NCBI GenBank assembly: GCA_016210005.1
Contig: JACQVA010000170.1
Span: forward strand, 1-61,390
Length of the DNA stretch: 61,390 nucleotides
Reading direction: 5' to 3'
Source: Deltaproteobacteria bacterium
GTDB lineage: Bacteria > Desulfobacterota > Binatia > HRBIN30 > JACQVA1
Part shown: piece after piece, positions 27,902-36,999 of the stretch
Position numbering within the stretch: the first letter of the stretch is position 1
How the letters are laid out: each line of letters opens with the position of its first letter
Notes under the pieces: model-generated
Seen by the model: only the letters and a program-made list of their open reading frames with translations
What the model was told of the DNA's origin: nothing
Databases searched by the model: none
Made by a program: the position numbers and the translations under genes

Positions 27902-27929
27902 CAGTCTCCAGTCTCCAGCCTCCAGCCTC
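27902..27929. repeat. Four tandem 7-bp units, CAGTCTC x2 then CAGCCTC x2
   Basis: Exactly four 7-base units in a row, pyrimidine-rich on the plus strand. They lie between the stop of the ThDP enzyme gene (27935) and the truncated MNT gene. The strand asymmetry recalls one arm of the element family at 15-23 kb, though the sequence is different. Confidence 0.7.
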
Positions 27930-27934
27930 GTTCT

Positions 27935-29836
27935 TCACAATCCAATCTCATGCCGTAGCGCTTGCGTGGCCTGCACCCAGTTGCCGACGTTCCAGCGGCC
28001 GTGCGCACCGAGGCCGCCGAGCGGATCGGGGCCGTAGTACACCGGTACGTGGATCAGCGAGAGGCCGTCGTGCGCCCGCGCTTGATCAAGCGCCGCGACC
28101 AGCGCTTGCGGGGATCGGCCGCCGTCGAAGGCGGCGACGCCACGGATCGCGCGAGCCCAGGCGAGATAGTCGACGGCGACCGCGTCACTGGTCGCATGCG
28201 AGGCGCCGTACTGCGCCTCTTGCAGCCCGGAGATGGCGCCCATCCGGCGATTGTCGAGCAGCAGGATGCAGCCGCGCGCGCCGTGCGTCACGCCGTCGAT
28301 GAGGATCTGCGGGTTCATCGTGAACGATCCGTCGCCACTGATGGCAAGGCCGTAGAACGGTCGCGCCGCCAGCGCAGTGGCGAGCAATGCGGAGACGCCA
28401 AAGCCCATGTAGCTGGCGCCGGTTTCCGTGAAGGTACGGCCGAGCCGATCGTCCTCGACGATCTGAAAGCCGTTGGCTTGCACGTCGCCGGCGTCGAAGA
28501 ACGTGACCACGTTGTGGGCGCGCGCCCAGTCGGTGGCGGCTTTGATGGCGGCCGGCTGCGTCAGCACGGCTCGCTTCCACACCTCGTCGAACAGGCACGG
28601 GGTCTGGTAGCGCTCGGCCTTGAACGCCTCCCAGCGCCGGCGCTGCCGGCTGCACGCGACCAGCCACTCGGACTCGCCGGCGCTGCCAGCCGGGGCCAAG
28701 CGCCGCAGCTCTTCGAGCAGCCGGCGCAGTGTGGGCGCCGCATCGCCGATAAGCGCGATCGTCTTGCCGTAATGCATCGCGGCCGCGACATCGGTGTTGA
28801 CGTTGATGACCCGCTGCACTCGTGGATAACCGGTGCGAGAGCAGTCGGACTGACAGACGAAGCGCGTGCCGACGGCTACCAGCAGATCGGCTTCCGCCAT
28901 CGCGAAGTTGCCGCTAATCGAGCCTTTGGAGCCGCCCACCGTCATGTTGCGCGGGTGGTGATACGGGATCACGCCGGAGACCAGCGGGCTGGTCACCGCC
29001 ACACCGTCAACGAGTTCGAGCAGTTCGAGCAACTCGGCGCCGGCAGAGCGCGCGCCACTGCCGACCTTGACGACGACGCGCGTGGCCGCGCGGAGGGCCG
29101 CCGCCGCTTGGGCGTAGGCGCCGCCGTCGGCCGCGGCGCCGAGACGCGGCGGCGCGCCGGCCGGTAGCTCGTCGAGATTGAACGCGCCGAGCACGCTCGG
29201 CTGCGTGTTGAGCGGCAGCAAGAGATAGAACGGCCCGGCGCGATGCGGGTGATCGACCGCGTTCAAGCCGCGGCGCAGCGCGGTGCCGACGGCCTCGGGC
29301 GTGTGCAAGCAGTACGCCTCGCCCATGGTCGCGCACACTCGCAAGTAAAGCTGCTGCTCGGGCTTGGGGATCTGCTGCATGTTGGGGCCTTCGTCCTGCG
29401 TCGTCTCGTCGCCGTAGAGGTGCCAGACACCGATGCCGTCGCTGGCGGCGGCGAGCGCGCCCGCCATCGCCTGCAGCGCCCCCGGCCCGATCGAGGTCAT
29501 CACCGCGGCCTTTTCGCCGGTCACCCAGCGCAACGCCGTAGCTGCGTGCGCCGCCGCCGTTTCGTGGCGCACGCCGCAGGTGCGCACCAGTCCGGCCTGC
29601 TCGTAGAGGCGCAGCACCTCGCCGATCTCCGTCGAACCGTGGCCGAGCACGCACAGAAAAGTCCGCACGCCTTGGCGTAGCAAGCCCAGCACGATCGCCT
29701 CGGCCAGGGTGGTATCGATCCGCTGCGAAATGACGCCGGCTGCCAGCGCCGCCTCGAGGCCGCCGGCCGCCGCGATCGCCGCGGCGCGCGCGGCGCGCTG
29801 GCGGGCGATGGAATTGGGATCGCTCTCGACGTTCAT
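27935..29836 (-). CDS. Thiamine-diphosphate-dependent enzyme, IolD/acetolactate-synthase-like
   Basis: A 633-residue three-domain ThDP enzyme. The N-terminal pyrimidine-binding domain has FLCVLGHGSTEIGEVL, CGVRHETAAAHAATAL (catalytic glutamate) and SIGPGALQAMAGALAA. The middle domain has VKVGSGARSAGAELLELLE. The C-terminal domain carries the metal/ThDP motif ISGDGSFTMNPQILIDGVTH ending LLLDNRRMG (GDG...N). Length and the GHG block resemble IolD, the trihydroxycyclohexanedione hydrolase, more than classical IlvB. No other inositol gene is nearby; the next gene upstream is a branched-chain aminotransferase, which could equally suggest a keto-acid role. Substrate is left open. Confidence 0.8.
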   Translation of the reverse strand: MNVESDPNSIARQRAARAAAIAAAGGLEAALAAGVISQRIDTTLAEAIVLGLLRQGVRTFLCVLGHGSTEIGEVLRLYEQAGLVRTCGVRHETAAAHAATALRWVTGEKAAVMTSIGPGALQAMAGALAAASDGIGVWHLYGDETTQDEGPNMQQIPKPEQQLYLRVCATMGEAYCLHTPEAVGTALRRGLNAVDHPHRAGPFYLLLPLNTQPSVLGAFNLDELPAGAPPRLGAAADGGAYAQAAAALRAATRVVVKVGSGARSAGAELLELLELVDGVAVTSPLVSGVIPYHHPRNMTVGGSKGSISGNFAMAEADLLVAVGTRFVCQSDCSRTGYPRVQRVINVNTDVAAAMHYGKTIALIGDAAPTLRRLLEELRRLAPAGSAGESEWLVACSRQRRRWEAFKAERYQTPCLFDEVWKRAVLTQPAAIKAATDWARAHNVVTFFDAGDVQANGFQIVEDDRLGRTFTETGASYMGFGVSALLATALAARPFYGLAISGDGSFTMNPQILIDGVTHGARGCILLLDNRRMGAISGLQEAQYGASHATSDAVAVDYLAWARAIRGVAAFDGGRSPQALVAALDQARAHDGLSLIHVPVYYGPDPLGGLGAHGRWNVGNWVQATQALRHEIGL

Positions 29837-29858
29837 GGCTGCCGGGTCGAATTGCCTC

Positions 29859-30728
29859 TCACCAGACGGGATCGCCCTCGTGACGCACGAGGGCGTGGAA
29901 CGCCTCGGTCAAGCGGCGCGTGATCGGGCCGGGCTTGCCGTCGGCGATGGGCCGGCCATCCACCGCGGCCACCGGCATCAGCTCGGCGCCGGTGCCGGTG
30001 AGGAAACATTCGTCGGCGGTGTAGAGGTCGTAGCGCGTCAGCCGCGCCTCGGCGGCGGCCAGGCCGGCTTCGACGGCCAGCTCCAGGATCGCACCGCGCG
30101 TGATGCCTTCGAGGGCGCCGTCTTGCGGTGAGGGTGTCAGCAGCCGGCCGCCGCGGATCACGAACAGGTTGTCCGCGGTGCATTCGGCGACGAAGCCGGC
30201 GCTGTTGAGTAGGATCGCCTCGTGGGCGCCGGCCCGCTGCGCGTCGATCTTGGCGAGCACGTTCTTCAGGTAGTTGAGCGACTTCACCCGCGGGTCGAAG
30301 GCCTCGTGCGATACCTGACGCGTCGCCGACGTGATCACTTGCACGCCGCCGGCGTACAGCTCGCGCGGGTAGACCTTGATGTCGGTGACGATGATGATCA
30401 CCGTCGGTTTGGCGCAGGTACGCGGATCGATACCGAGATCGCCGGCGCCGCGCGTGACGACCAGCCGGATGTAGCCGTCTTCCTGGCGATTGCGGGCGAC
30501 GGCCTGGCGCACCAGCGCGTGCATCTGCTCCTGCGGCAGAGCGATGTCCAACGCCAGCGCCCGGGCGGAAGCGTAGAGCCGCTCGAGGTGGGCCTCGAGC
30601 CGGAAGATGCGGCGATTATACACCCGGATGCCTTCGAAGATGCCGTCGCCATAGAGCAGCCCGTGATCAAAGACCGAGACCTTGGCGGTCTCGCGAGAAT
30701 GCCATTCGCCGTCGATGTAGATCTGCAT
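29859..30728 (-). CDS. ilvE: Branched-chain amino acid aminotransferase
   Basis: A 289-residue class IV PLP aminotransferase that interconverts valine, leucine and isoleucine with their 2-oxo acids. It begins MQIYIDGEWHSRETAKVSVF and has HGLLYGDGIFEGIRVY, the PLP-lysine block RVKSLNYLKNVLAKI (about residues 147-160), EAILLNSAGFVAECTADNLF and EGITRGAILELA, all standard for IlvE. Full length. The ThDP-enzyme gene starts 22 bp after its stop, so they are probably co-transcribed. A D-amino-acid aminotransferase or ADC lyase is less likely given these blocks. Confidence 0.9.
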   Translation of the reverse strand: MQIYIDGEWHSRETAKVSVFDHGLLYGDGIFEGIRVYNRRIFRLEAHLERLYASARALALDIALPQEQMHALVRQAVARNRQEDGYIRLVVTRGAGDLGIDPRTCAKPTVIIIVTDIKVYPRELYAGGVQVITSATRQVSHEAFDPRVKSLNYLKNVLAKIDAQRAGAHEAILLNSAGFVAECTADNLFVIRGGRLLTPSPQDGALEGITRGAILELAVEAGLAAAEARLTRYDLYTADECFLTGTGAELMPVAAVDGRPIADGKPGPITRRLTEAFHALVRHEGDPVW

Positions 30729-30858
30729 ATCGCGCCTCGGGCCCTAAAGTCGCTCTTGCGCACGCCCACGTCAAGCACCGATCGGCGCACGCTGCATCTG
30801 CTCGTAGAAGAACGCAGTCGGGAGCCGGGAGATAGTTTGCACGCGGGTCACTCCGCGG

Positions 30859-31686
30859 TCAGCTTGCGGGCCGGGGGCGGCAGAGCAATTGACCGCCGCC
30901 CGAGGCCAGCAGCTGGCCGTCGGCGGACCAGACCGACGATTGCCCTCCAATCAGTCCGTGAGCCGCAACCGGCGCGGCGGCATCGCACAGCAGCCATTCG
31001 CAGGCGGCAGCGGCGCGGTGAAATTGCACGGCGACGTCGAGATTCGGGGCGACGTACGGCAGTACGCCGGCGTACGCCCGACAGGTCGCCGGCCACAACA
31101 TGGTGTCGATCAGCACCAGCGCGCGGGCGGCGTCAACGAAAGGATCGTCGAAGACGGCGCGCGGCCGAAAGCGGTACCACTCGCGCCACACCGGTGGGCC
31201 GGGCGCGCGCTGGTTCCAATGCACCCAGTCGATCGGGCGAGCCTCGAGATTCTGCCAGAACGGGTACGAGGCTTTGCGGTCCTCCGGCGAAAGCAAGTCC
31301 TCGACGGCCTTGAGTTCGCTCGGGGGAGGGACCGGCGGCATCTGCGCCGTATCATGCTCGAGTCCGGCCACATCGCCGACGACCCAGACCACGGCCTCCA
31401 GGATCGGGCGCGCTTGCTGTGTCATCGACACGCGCAGCGAGGCCGCGCGCTTGCTGGCGCGTAACGTGGTCACATGCAGCTCCACCTCGTCGAACTCCGC
31501 CACACTCAGATAGTGACATGCAAAGCTCGCGGGCCGGCGCAGTCCGGTCGAGGCTCCTGCGGCCCGCAGCGCAATCGCCGCAAGGTAGCCGCCATTCGGT
31601 CCCCAGATCTCCCAGTCGCGCGCGAGGCTTGCCCGGTAATGCCCATCGCGTCCGTCGATCGCCGTATCTGCCGCTAGGTCGCCCAT
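30859..31686 (-). CDS. Acyl-CoA thioesterase, TesB-like double hotdog
   Basis: A 275-residue protein predicted to hydrolyse acyl-CoA esters. It starts MGDLAADTAIDGRDGHYRAS and has WEIWGPNGGYLAAIALRAAG, the hallmark of acyl-CoA thioesterase II-like proteins. ASFACHYLSVAEFDEVEL follows, and the second hotdog contains DVAVQFHRAA and HGLIGGQSSVWSADGQLLAS. The ATG at 31686 is chosen over an upstream one at 31722, since it leads straight into the conserved domain. It stands alone, divergent from ntrB. It may serve fatty acid turnover alongside the acyl-CoA dehydrogenase at 42376. Confidence 0.83.
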   Translation of the reverse strand: MGDLAADTAIDGRDGHYRASLARDWEIWGPNGGYLAAIALRAAGASTGLRRPASFACHYLSVAEFDEVELHVTTLRASKRAASLRVSMTQQARPILEAVVWVVGDVAGLEHDTAQMPPVPPPSELKAVEDLLSPEDRKASYPFWQNLEARPIDWVHWNQRAPGPPVWREWYRFRPRAVFDDPFVDAARALVLIDTMLWPATCRAYAGVLPYVAPNLDVAVQFHRAAAACEWLLCDAAAPVAAHGLIGGQSSVWSADGQLLASGGGQLLCRPRPAS

Positions 31687-31856
31687 GGGGGTATTGCTGC
31701 ACGACTGGACCGGCAGGCGCAAGCCGGGCGATCAGACGTCTGTGGACTCGGTACCGTCCGCAGGCATTCAGCCTTGCCCGTAGAGCAGCCCACGACGGCC
31801 GCACCCGACGAACCTTGTCATCCAATCACGTTCAGCTAACATGCACGCCAACGTCG

Positions 31857-33002
31857 ATGGCTCTCGCTCCACGCAGACGGGCTGGCGTGCCCGCTTCCCT
31901 TGCCGCAACAGCGGCAGCGCCGCCGTGGGAGGCGGTATTGAACTGTCTCGCCGATGCGGTGGTGCTGATCGATACCGGCGGTCAACTCACGCTCGTCAAT
32001 CCGGCGGCAGAACAGCTCCTCGGCCGTGCCCAGGCGCAGTTGCTGGGCCGCCCGTGCGCTGAGGTCTTTCGCCCGACTCCGGCAGTGGCGCAGATGGTGG
32101 AGCGGACGCTGGCCAGTGGGCAGACCCAAGCGCGCAGCGAAGACCTGCGCCCCGAGCGTGCTCGCAACGTACCCGTACGCCTGCACACCTCGGCCATTTG
32201 GGACGAGCATCACGGCCGCATCCGCGGCGTGGTGTTGACTATCCACGACCTCAGCTACCAGCGCACGCTGGAGGAAGACGCCAGGCGCCGCGAGCACGTG
32301 GCCCAGCTAAGCACGCTGGTGGCGGGGGTGGCGCACGAGGTGAAGAACCCGCTCGGCGGCATCAAGGGTGCCGCGCAGTTGCTCGCCCAGCGCCTCGGCG
32401 ATCGCCCGGATTTGCGCGAGTACACCGCGGTGATCGAACGCGAGACTAACCGGCTCAGCCAAATGGTGGACGAGTTGCTGCTGCTCGGCGCCCCGCGTCC
32501 CTCCGAGCTGGCGCCGCTCAACATCCACAAAGTGATTCAAGAAGTCCTGGCGCTGCTGCAGCCCGAGCTGGCGGCCGGCGGCATCAACCGGCGCGAGGAG
32601 TTCGATCCCAGCTTGCCCGCGGCCCGCGGCGACGCGGCGCAGCTGACGCAGGTATTGCTCAACCTGATGAAGAACGCGATCGAGGCCATGCGCGGCGCGC
32701 CCGCCGGCGCCGGCCACTGCCTCACGGTCGTCACCCGCATGGAAACCGACTTCCACTTGATGCGCGATCAAGACGGCAGCGGGCAGTTGCTGCGCATCGA
32801 GATCGGCGACAGCGGCCCGGGCCTGACGGCGGCGGCGCGCGCGCGCCTATTCGAGCCGTTCTACAGCACCAAACCGCGCGGCACCGGTCTCGGCCTGGCG
32901 ATCTGCCAGCGACTGATGGCCGCCCAGGGCGGCTCGCTCCGCGTCGACAACGCTGCCCGCGGCGGCGCCGTGGCCACGCTCAATCTGCCGCTGGCGCGCT
33001 GA
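31857..33002 (+). CDS. glnL: NtrB-like sensor histidine kinase
   Basis: A 381-residue soluble kinase with no membrane segment. A PAS domain occupies about residues 20-130 (VLIDTGGQLTLVNPAAEQLL). It is followed by the H-box VAGVAHEVKNPLGGIKGAAQ and the HATPase domain with the N-box LLNLMKNAIEAM, G1 IGDSGPGL, F-box LFEPFYSTKPRG and G2 GTGLGLAICQRL. The architecture matches NtrB/GlnL, which controls nitrogen genes by phosphorylating NtrC. The start at 31857 is inferred from the domain. Its stop is four bases before ntrC, a classic pair. Confidence 0.88.
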   Translation: MALAPRRRAGVPASLAATAAAPPWEAVLNCLADAVVLIDTGGQLTLVNPAAEQLLGRAQAQLLGRPCAEVFRPTPAVAQMVERTLASGQTQARSEDLRPERARNVPVRLHTSAIWDEHHGRIRGVVLTIHDLSYQRTLEEDARRREHVAQLSTLVAGVAHEVKNPLGGIKGAAQLLAQRLGDRPDLREYTAVIERETNRLSQMVDELLLLGAPRPSELAPLNIHKVIQEVLALLQPELAAGGINRREEFDPSLPAARGDAAQLTQVLLNLMKNAIEAMRGAPAGAGHCLTVVTRMETDFHLMRDQDGSGQLLRIEIGDSGPGLTAAARARLFEPFYSTKPRGTGLGLAICQRLMAAQGGSLRVDNAARGGAVATLNLPLAR

Positions 33003-33006
33003 GGCG

Positions 33007-34461
33007 ATGGACACCCCCGCCACCATTTTGATTGCCGACGACGAGGAGTCGATCCGCTGGGTGTTGCACGAGGCGCTGGCGGCCGATGGCCACCGCGTGA
33101 TCACCGCCGGTGACGGCGAGGCGGCGCTGGCGCAGCTCAACAGCGGCACCATCGACCTGGCGCTGGTCGACATCAAGATGCCCGACCTCGACGGTCTGGA
33201 GTTGCTCAGCCGCGCGCGCGCCGCCGGCACCAGCGCCCCGATCATCATCATGACCGCCCAGAACACCATGGCCCACGCCATCGAGGCGATGAAGCGGGGG
33301 GCTTACGACTACGTCACCAAGCCCTTCGAGCTCGACGAGGTGCGCGCCCTGACCCAGCGCGCGCTGGAAATGCGGCGGTTGAGCAGCGAACTCAACCGGC
33401 TCGGCCGTGAGATGCGGCGGCGTTTCGAGCTGGGCGTCGAGATCATCGGCAAGACGCCGGTGATGCTGGAAATCTACAAGACCATCGGCCGGGTGGCACC
33501 CACCGATGCCACGGTCCTGATTCACGGCGAGAGCGGCACCGGCAAGGAGCTGATCGCCAAGGCGATCCATTACCACTCGCCGCGCTGGAGCGGGACCTTC
33601 ATGGCCTTGAACTGTTCGGCGATTCCGCGCGAGCTGCTGGAAAGCGAACTCTTCGGCCACGAACGCGGCGCCTTCACCGGCGCCCACGAACAGCGGCCCG
33701 GCAAGTTCGAGATCGCCGCCGGCGGCACGCTGTTCCTCGATGAAGTCGGCGACATGCCGCTCGAGCTGCAGGTCAAGCTCCTGCGCGTGCTGCAGGAAAA
33801 GGAACTCACGCGCGTCGGCGGCCGCGAGCTGATCAAGACCGATTGCCGGATCATCGCCGCCACCAACCAGGATCTCGAGCGGGCGATCCAGCAGGGACGG
33901 TTTCGCGAGGATCTATACTTCCGCCTCAAGGTGGTTCCCATCGCCGTGCCGCCGCTGCGCGAGCGCCGCCCGGACATCCCCGAGCTGATTGCGTTCTTCC
34001 TCGAGAAGGTCAATCGCGAGCTCGGTACCAACATCACCGGGGTGTCGCCGGAGGCGCGGGCGATCCTGGTGCGACATCATTGGCCGGGCAACGTGCGCGA
34101 GCTGGAGAACACCCTGGTGCGCGCGGCCGTGCTGGCGCCGGGCCCGACGCTGATGCCGCGTGATCTGGCGCTGGCCGCCGGCACCGACCCGGCGCCAGCC
34201 TACGACAGCTTGTCGCTGGAAGAAGTTGTCCGGCACAAGCTGGCGGAGTACTTCCATCAAACCCGCGGGGTCGAGCTGACCGATCTGCACGCGCTGATCA
34301 TGGGGCGCATCGAGCGCCCGTTGATTGAGTTGGTGCTCGAACGCGCCCGCGGCAATCAATTGAAAGCGGCGGCCATGCTCGGCATCAACCGCAACACCTT
34401 ACGCAAGAAGCTCACCGACCTGAAGATCGAGGTCAAGAAGACCGGCCCGGCCGAGCCCTGA
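33007..34461 (+). CDS. glnG: NtrC-like sigma-54-dependent response regulator
   Basis: A 484-residue enhancer-binding protein. The receiver domain has LIADDEESIRWVLHEAL and the phosphoacceptor in LALVDIKMPDLDG. The AAA domain has Walker A HGESGTGKELIAKAIH, the sigma-54 contact loop GAFTGAHEQRPG, Walker B GGTLFLDEVGDM and HHWPGNVRELENTLVRAAV. The C terminus is a Fis-type HTH (AAAMLGINRNTLRKKLTDL). It pairs with the kinase immediately upstream. It is the only complete sigma-54 activator in the window, and hence a candidate but unproven activator for the -24/-12 promoter at 52763. Confidence 0.92.
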   Translation: MDTPATILIADDEESIRWVLHEALAADGHRVITAGDGEAALAQLNSGTIDLALVDIKMPDLDGLELLSRARAAGTSAPIIIMTAQNTMAHAIEAMKRGAYDYVTKPFELDEVRALTQRALEMRRLSSELNRLGREMRRRFELGVEIIGKTPVMLEIYKTIGRVAPTDATVLIHGESGTGKELIAKAIHYHSPRWSGTFMALNCSAIPRELLESELFGHERGAFTGAHEQRPGKFEIAAGGTLFLDEVGDMPLELQVKLLRVLQEKELTRVGGRELIKTDCRIIAATNQDLERAIQQGRFREDLYFRLKVVPIAVPPLRERRPDIPELIAFFLEKVNRELGTNITGVSPEARAILVRHHWPGNVRELENTLVRAAVLAPGPTLMPRDLALAAGTDPAPAYDSLSLEEVVRHKLAEYFHQTRGVELTDLHALIMGRIERPLIELVLERARGNQLKAAAMLGINRNTLRKKLTDLKIEVKKTGPAEP

Positions 34462-34513
34462 GGGGCCGCTGCCCGCCCGCAGGCCGCCGGCGCCACAGTC
34501 TGCCAAATCTGCC

Positions 34514-35173
34514 ATGACCCGCACGCCGCGCGCCTGCTGCCTGCCGTCGCAGCTCTACCCGATCATCGACACGCTCGGTGATCCCGAGCGCTCGCCGGTG
34601 GCGCTGGCCGAGGCCATGCTGGCGGCGGGTGTGCGTTTGCTCCAGCTGCGCGTCAAGGACCAGCCCACCTGGCGCTTTGTCGAGCTCGCACGGGCGGTGC
34701 AAGCACGCGCGGCCGCCGGCGGGGCCACGCTCATCATCAATGACCGGGCCGACATCGCGCTCTTGGCCGGTGCCGGCGGTGTGCACCTCGGGCAAGAGGA
34801 CTTGCCGCCGGCCCAGGCGCGACGGCTGCTCGGGCCGGCGGCCATCATCGGAGTCTCGACCCACAATCTGGCGCAAGCCCAAGCCGCGGCCGCCGAGGGC
34901 GTTGCCGATTATCTCGGTTTCGGGCCGATCTACGCCACGACCAGCAAGAGCCGACCGGACCCGGTACAGGGGCTGGCCGGGCTGCGCCAAGTGCGCGCTG
35001 GCGTTGCGCTGCCGATCGTGGCCATTGGCGGCATCACGCGCGCCACCATGGCGGAGGTGCTGGCCGCCGGTGCCGACGCGGTGGCGGTGATCGGCGACAT
35101 CGTTCGCGCCCCTGATGTGCGGGCGCGGGTAGAGGAATTCCTGGCGCAGCTGGCGGCTAGCCGAGGCGCCTGA
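34514..35173 (+). CDS. thiE: Thiamine-phosphate synthase
   Basis: A 219-residue TIM-barrel enzyme joining the hydroxymethylpyrimidine diphosphate and thiazole phosphate halves of thiamine. Seen: LQLRVKDQP (phosphate-binding lysine), LIINDRADIALLAGAGGVHL, GQEDLPPAQARRLLG, IIGVSTHNLAQAQAAAAEGV, DYLGFGPIYATTSKSRPDP and PIVAIGGITRATMAEVLAAG, in the family order. Length is normal. No TPP riboswitch fits the 52-bp gap upstream, so control is probably through read-through from ntrBC or a weak local promoter. Confidence 0.92.
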   Translation: MTRTPRACCLPSQLYPIIDTLGDPERSPVALAEAMLAAGVRLLQLRVKDQPTWRFVELARAVQARAAAGGATLIINDRADIALLAGAGGVHLGQEDLPPAQARRLLGPAAIIGVSTHNLAQAQAAAAEGVADYLGFGPIYATTSKSRPDPVQGLAGLRQVRAGVALPIVAIGGITRATMAEVLAAGADAVAVIGDIVRAPDVRARVEEFLAQLAASRGA

Positions 35174-35189
35174 GCCCCGCGCGCCGGCT

Positions 35190-35579
35190 TCAGATGCTCG
35201 GCGCGGCCTTCTTCGGCGTCTGCTTGGGCGCTGCCTTGGGGGCGTCTTTGGGTTGCTCGCGGGCACCCGGCACGGGCTCGGCCCCGGTCAATTGCTTGAT
35301 ACAGCAGCGCACGAACTCGGCCTTGTCGGCCGGCTTCATGTCCGGCGCCAGGGCTTGGCAATTGCTCTGGGCGACGTTGGCGGAAGGCTTGTGCTTATAA
35401 CCCAGCTTGGCCGCCATCGACTCGGCCAAGGAACAGGCGCTGTTGTGGGTGAGGGGTGGGCTCAGCTCGGCGCGCTTGGGCGGCTCTTTCGGCAGCTCCG
35501 GCGCGTGCGGCGGATCGGCCGCCAGGGCCGGCATGGCGGCAAGCAATCCGATCACCAGGCCGCTACAAAATCGCATCAT
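35190..35579 (-). CDS. Small secreted Pro/Lys-rich protein coupled to dnaB
   Basis: A 129-residue protein of unknown function with a clear signal peptide (MMRFCSGLVIGLLAAMPALA, cleavage after ALA). The mature part has four cysteines (SACSLAES, QSNCQALAP, VRCCIKQL) and a Lys/Pro/Ala-rich tail (PKAAPKQTPKKAAPSI), so it is probably periplasmic with disulphides. Its ATG overlaps the dnaB stop by one base (TAATG), so it should be translated by re-initiation after the replicative helicase. I do not recognise a family. It is convergent with thiE, 16 bp away. Confidence 0.72.
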   Translation of the reverse strand: MMRFCSGLVIGLLAAMPALAADPPHAPELPKEPPKRAELSPPLTHNSACSLAESMAAKLGYKHKPSANVAQSNCQALAPDMKPADKAEFVRCCIKQLTGAEPVPGAREQPKDAPKAAPKQTPKKAAPSI

Positions 35580-36952
35580 TACAGCTCCTCCGCGTCGGTG
35601 CCGAAGCTGACATCATCCTCGGCACGGTTCTCAAATCGGGTGTACTCGGACATGAAAGTCAGCGGCGCCGTCCCGATCGGGCCGTTGCGTTGCTTGGCGA
35701 TGATGACCTCCGCGGCGCGATCCTCGGCGTTCTTGTCGTAAACGATCGGGCGATAGAGGAACGCAATCACGTCAGCGTCCTGCTCGATCGCGCCCGATTC
35801 GCGCAGATCGGCCATCACCGGCCGTTTGTCGCCGCGCTGCTCGACCTGGCGGTTGAGCTGCGACAACGCCACCACCGGCACGTTGATCTCTTTGGCCAGG
35901 CCTTTGAGCGAGCGCGAGATGCTGGAGATTTCCTGCTCGCGGCTGTCGCCCGAGCCATGGCCGCGCATCAGCTGGAGGTAGTCCACCACCACCAAGCCGA
36001 GTTTGGAATCGCGATCGCGTTTGAGGCGGCGGGCCTTGGCCCGCAGCTCCAAGACGCTGAGCGCCGGCGTGTCGTCGATGTAAATCGGCGCATCGGCCAG
36101 CCGGCTGGCGGCCAATGCCAGCCGCGGAAAATCGCGCTCGGCGGCAAAGCCGGCGCGCACCTTGGACTGATCGACGCGGGCCTCCGAGCAGAGCAAACGC
36201 AGCACCAGTTGCTCCTTCGACATCTCCAGCGAGAAGACGGCGACGCCGGTGTTGGCGTTCATCGCCGCATAGGCAGCGACGTTCAAGGCAAAGGCGGTCT
36301 TTCCCATGCTCGGGCGGCCGGCGACGATGACCAGGTCGGCCGGCTGCAAGCCCGCGGTCATCTTGTCGAGATCATGGAAGCCCGTGGGCACACCGGTGAC
36401 CAGCTCCTTGCGCTCGTAGAGCTGTTCGATGGCGCGCATCGAGTCGACCATGATGTCGCGGATGCGGAAGAACGTCGGGCGCACCTTGCGCTCGGAGATC
36501 TCGAAGATCTTGTGCTCGGCCTCGTCGAGGAACTGCTCGACGTCGGCCTGCGACTCGTAGCCGCGGGTGGCGATGTCGGTGGCGGTCTGAATCAGACTGC
36601 GCAGGATCGCCTTCTCTTTCACCAAGCGTGCGTAATACGCGATGTTGGCCGCGGTCGGGATCTTGTCCGCCAGCTCGGACAGGTAAGCGGCGCCGCCGAC
36701 CTCGGGCAGCTGGTTGCGCGCCTTGAGCACGTCGGTGAGGGTGATCAGGTCGATCGGTTCGCTGCGCTCGCTCAGTTCGAGCACGGCGCGCATGATCTTG
36801 CGGTGGCTTTCGCGATAAAAATCCTCCGGCCGCAGCAACTCCAACGCCCGGTCCAACGCGGTATTGTCGAGCAGGATGCCGCCGATCACGGCCTCTTCGG
36901 CCTCGAGGTTTTGGGGCGGCAACTTGCGCAGGTTGTCTTCCAGCACAGCCAT
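35579..36952 (-). CDS. dnaB: Replicative DNA helicase DnaB
   Basis: A 457-residue hexameric helicase that unwinds the replication fork. The N-terminal collar begins PPQNLEAEEAVIGGILLDN. The RecA-like motor has the Walker A GRPSMGKTAFALN near residue 214, VFSLEMSKEQLVLRLL, Walker B LGLVVVDYLQLM near 320, and LSQLNRQVEQRGDKRPVMAD. The ATG at 36952 (MAVLEDNLRKLPPQ) is used rather than an upstream Met at 37015, since DnaB proteins start just before this block. No intein interrupts it. It is divergent from the tRNA-binding-domain gene at 37098. Confidence 0.95.
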   Translation of the reverse strand: MAVLEDNLRKLPPQNLEAEEAVIGGILLDNTALDRALELLRPEDFYRESHRKIMRAVLELSERSEPIDLITLTDVLKARNQLPEVGGAAYLSELADKIPTAANIAYYARLVKEKAILRSLIQTATDIATRGYESQADVEQFLDEAEHKIFEISERKVRPTFFRIRDIMVDSMRAIEQLYERKELVTGVPTGFHDLDKMTAGLQPADLVIVAGRPSMGKTAFALNVAAYAAMNANTGVAVFSLEMSKEQLVLRLLCSEARVDQSKVRAGFAAERDFPRLALAASRLADAPIYIDDTPALSVLELRAKARRLKRDRDSKLGLVVVDYLQLMRGHGSGDSREQEISSISRSLKGLAKEINVPVVALSQLNRQVEQRGDKRPVMADLRESGAIEQDADVIAFLYRPIVYDKNAEDRAAEVIIAKQRNGPIGTAPLTFMSEYTRFENRAEDDVSFGTDAEEL

Positions 36953-36999
36953 CGCGGGGCGAGACAGTACTTGAAACCGCCGCGCTGTTCCAGTCGCCT

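Noticed and set aside
34462..34513. TPP riboswitch before thiE
   Set aside because: The 52-bp gap after ntrC is too short and lacks the conserved CTGAGA-type elements.
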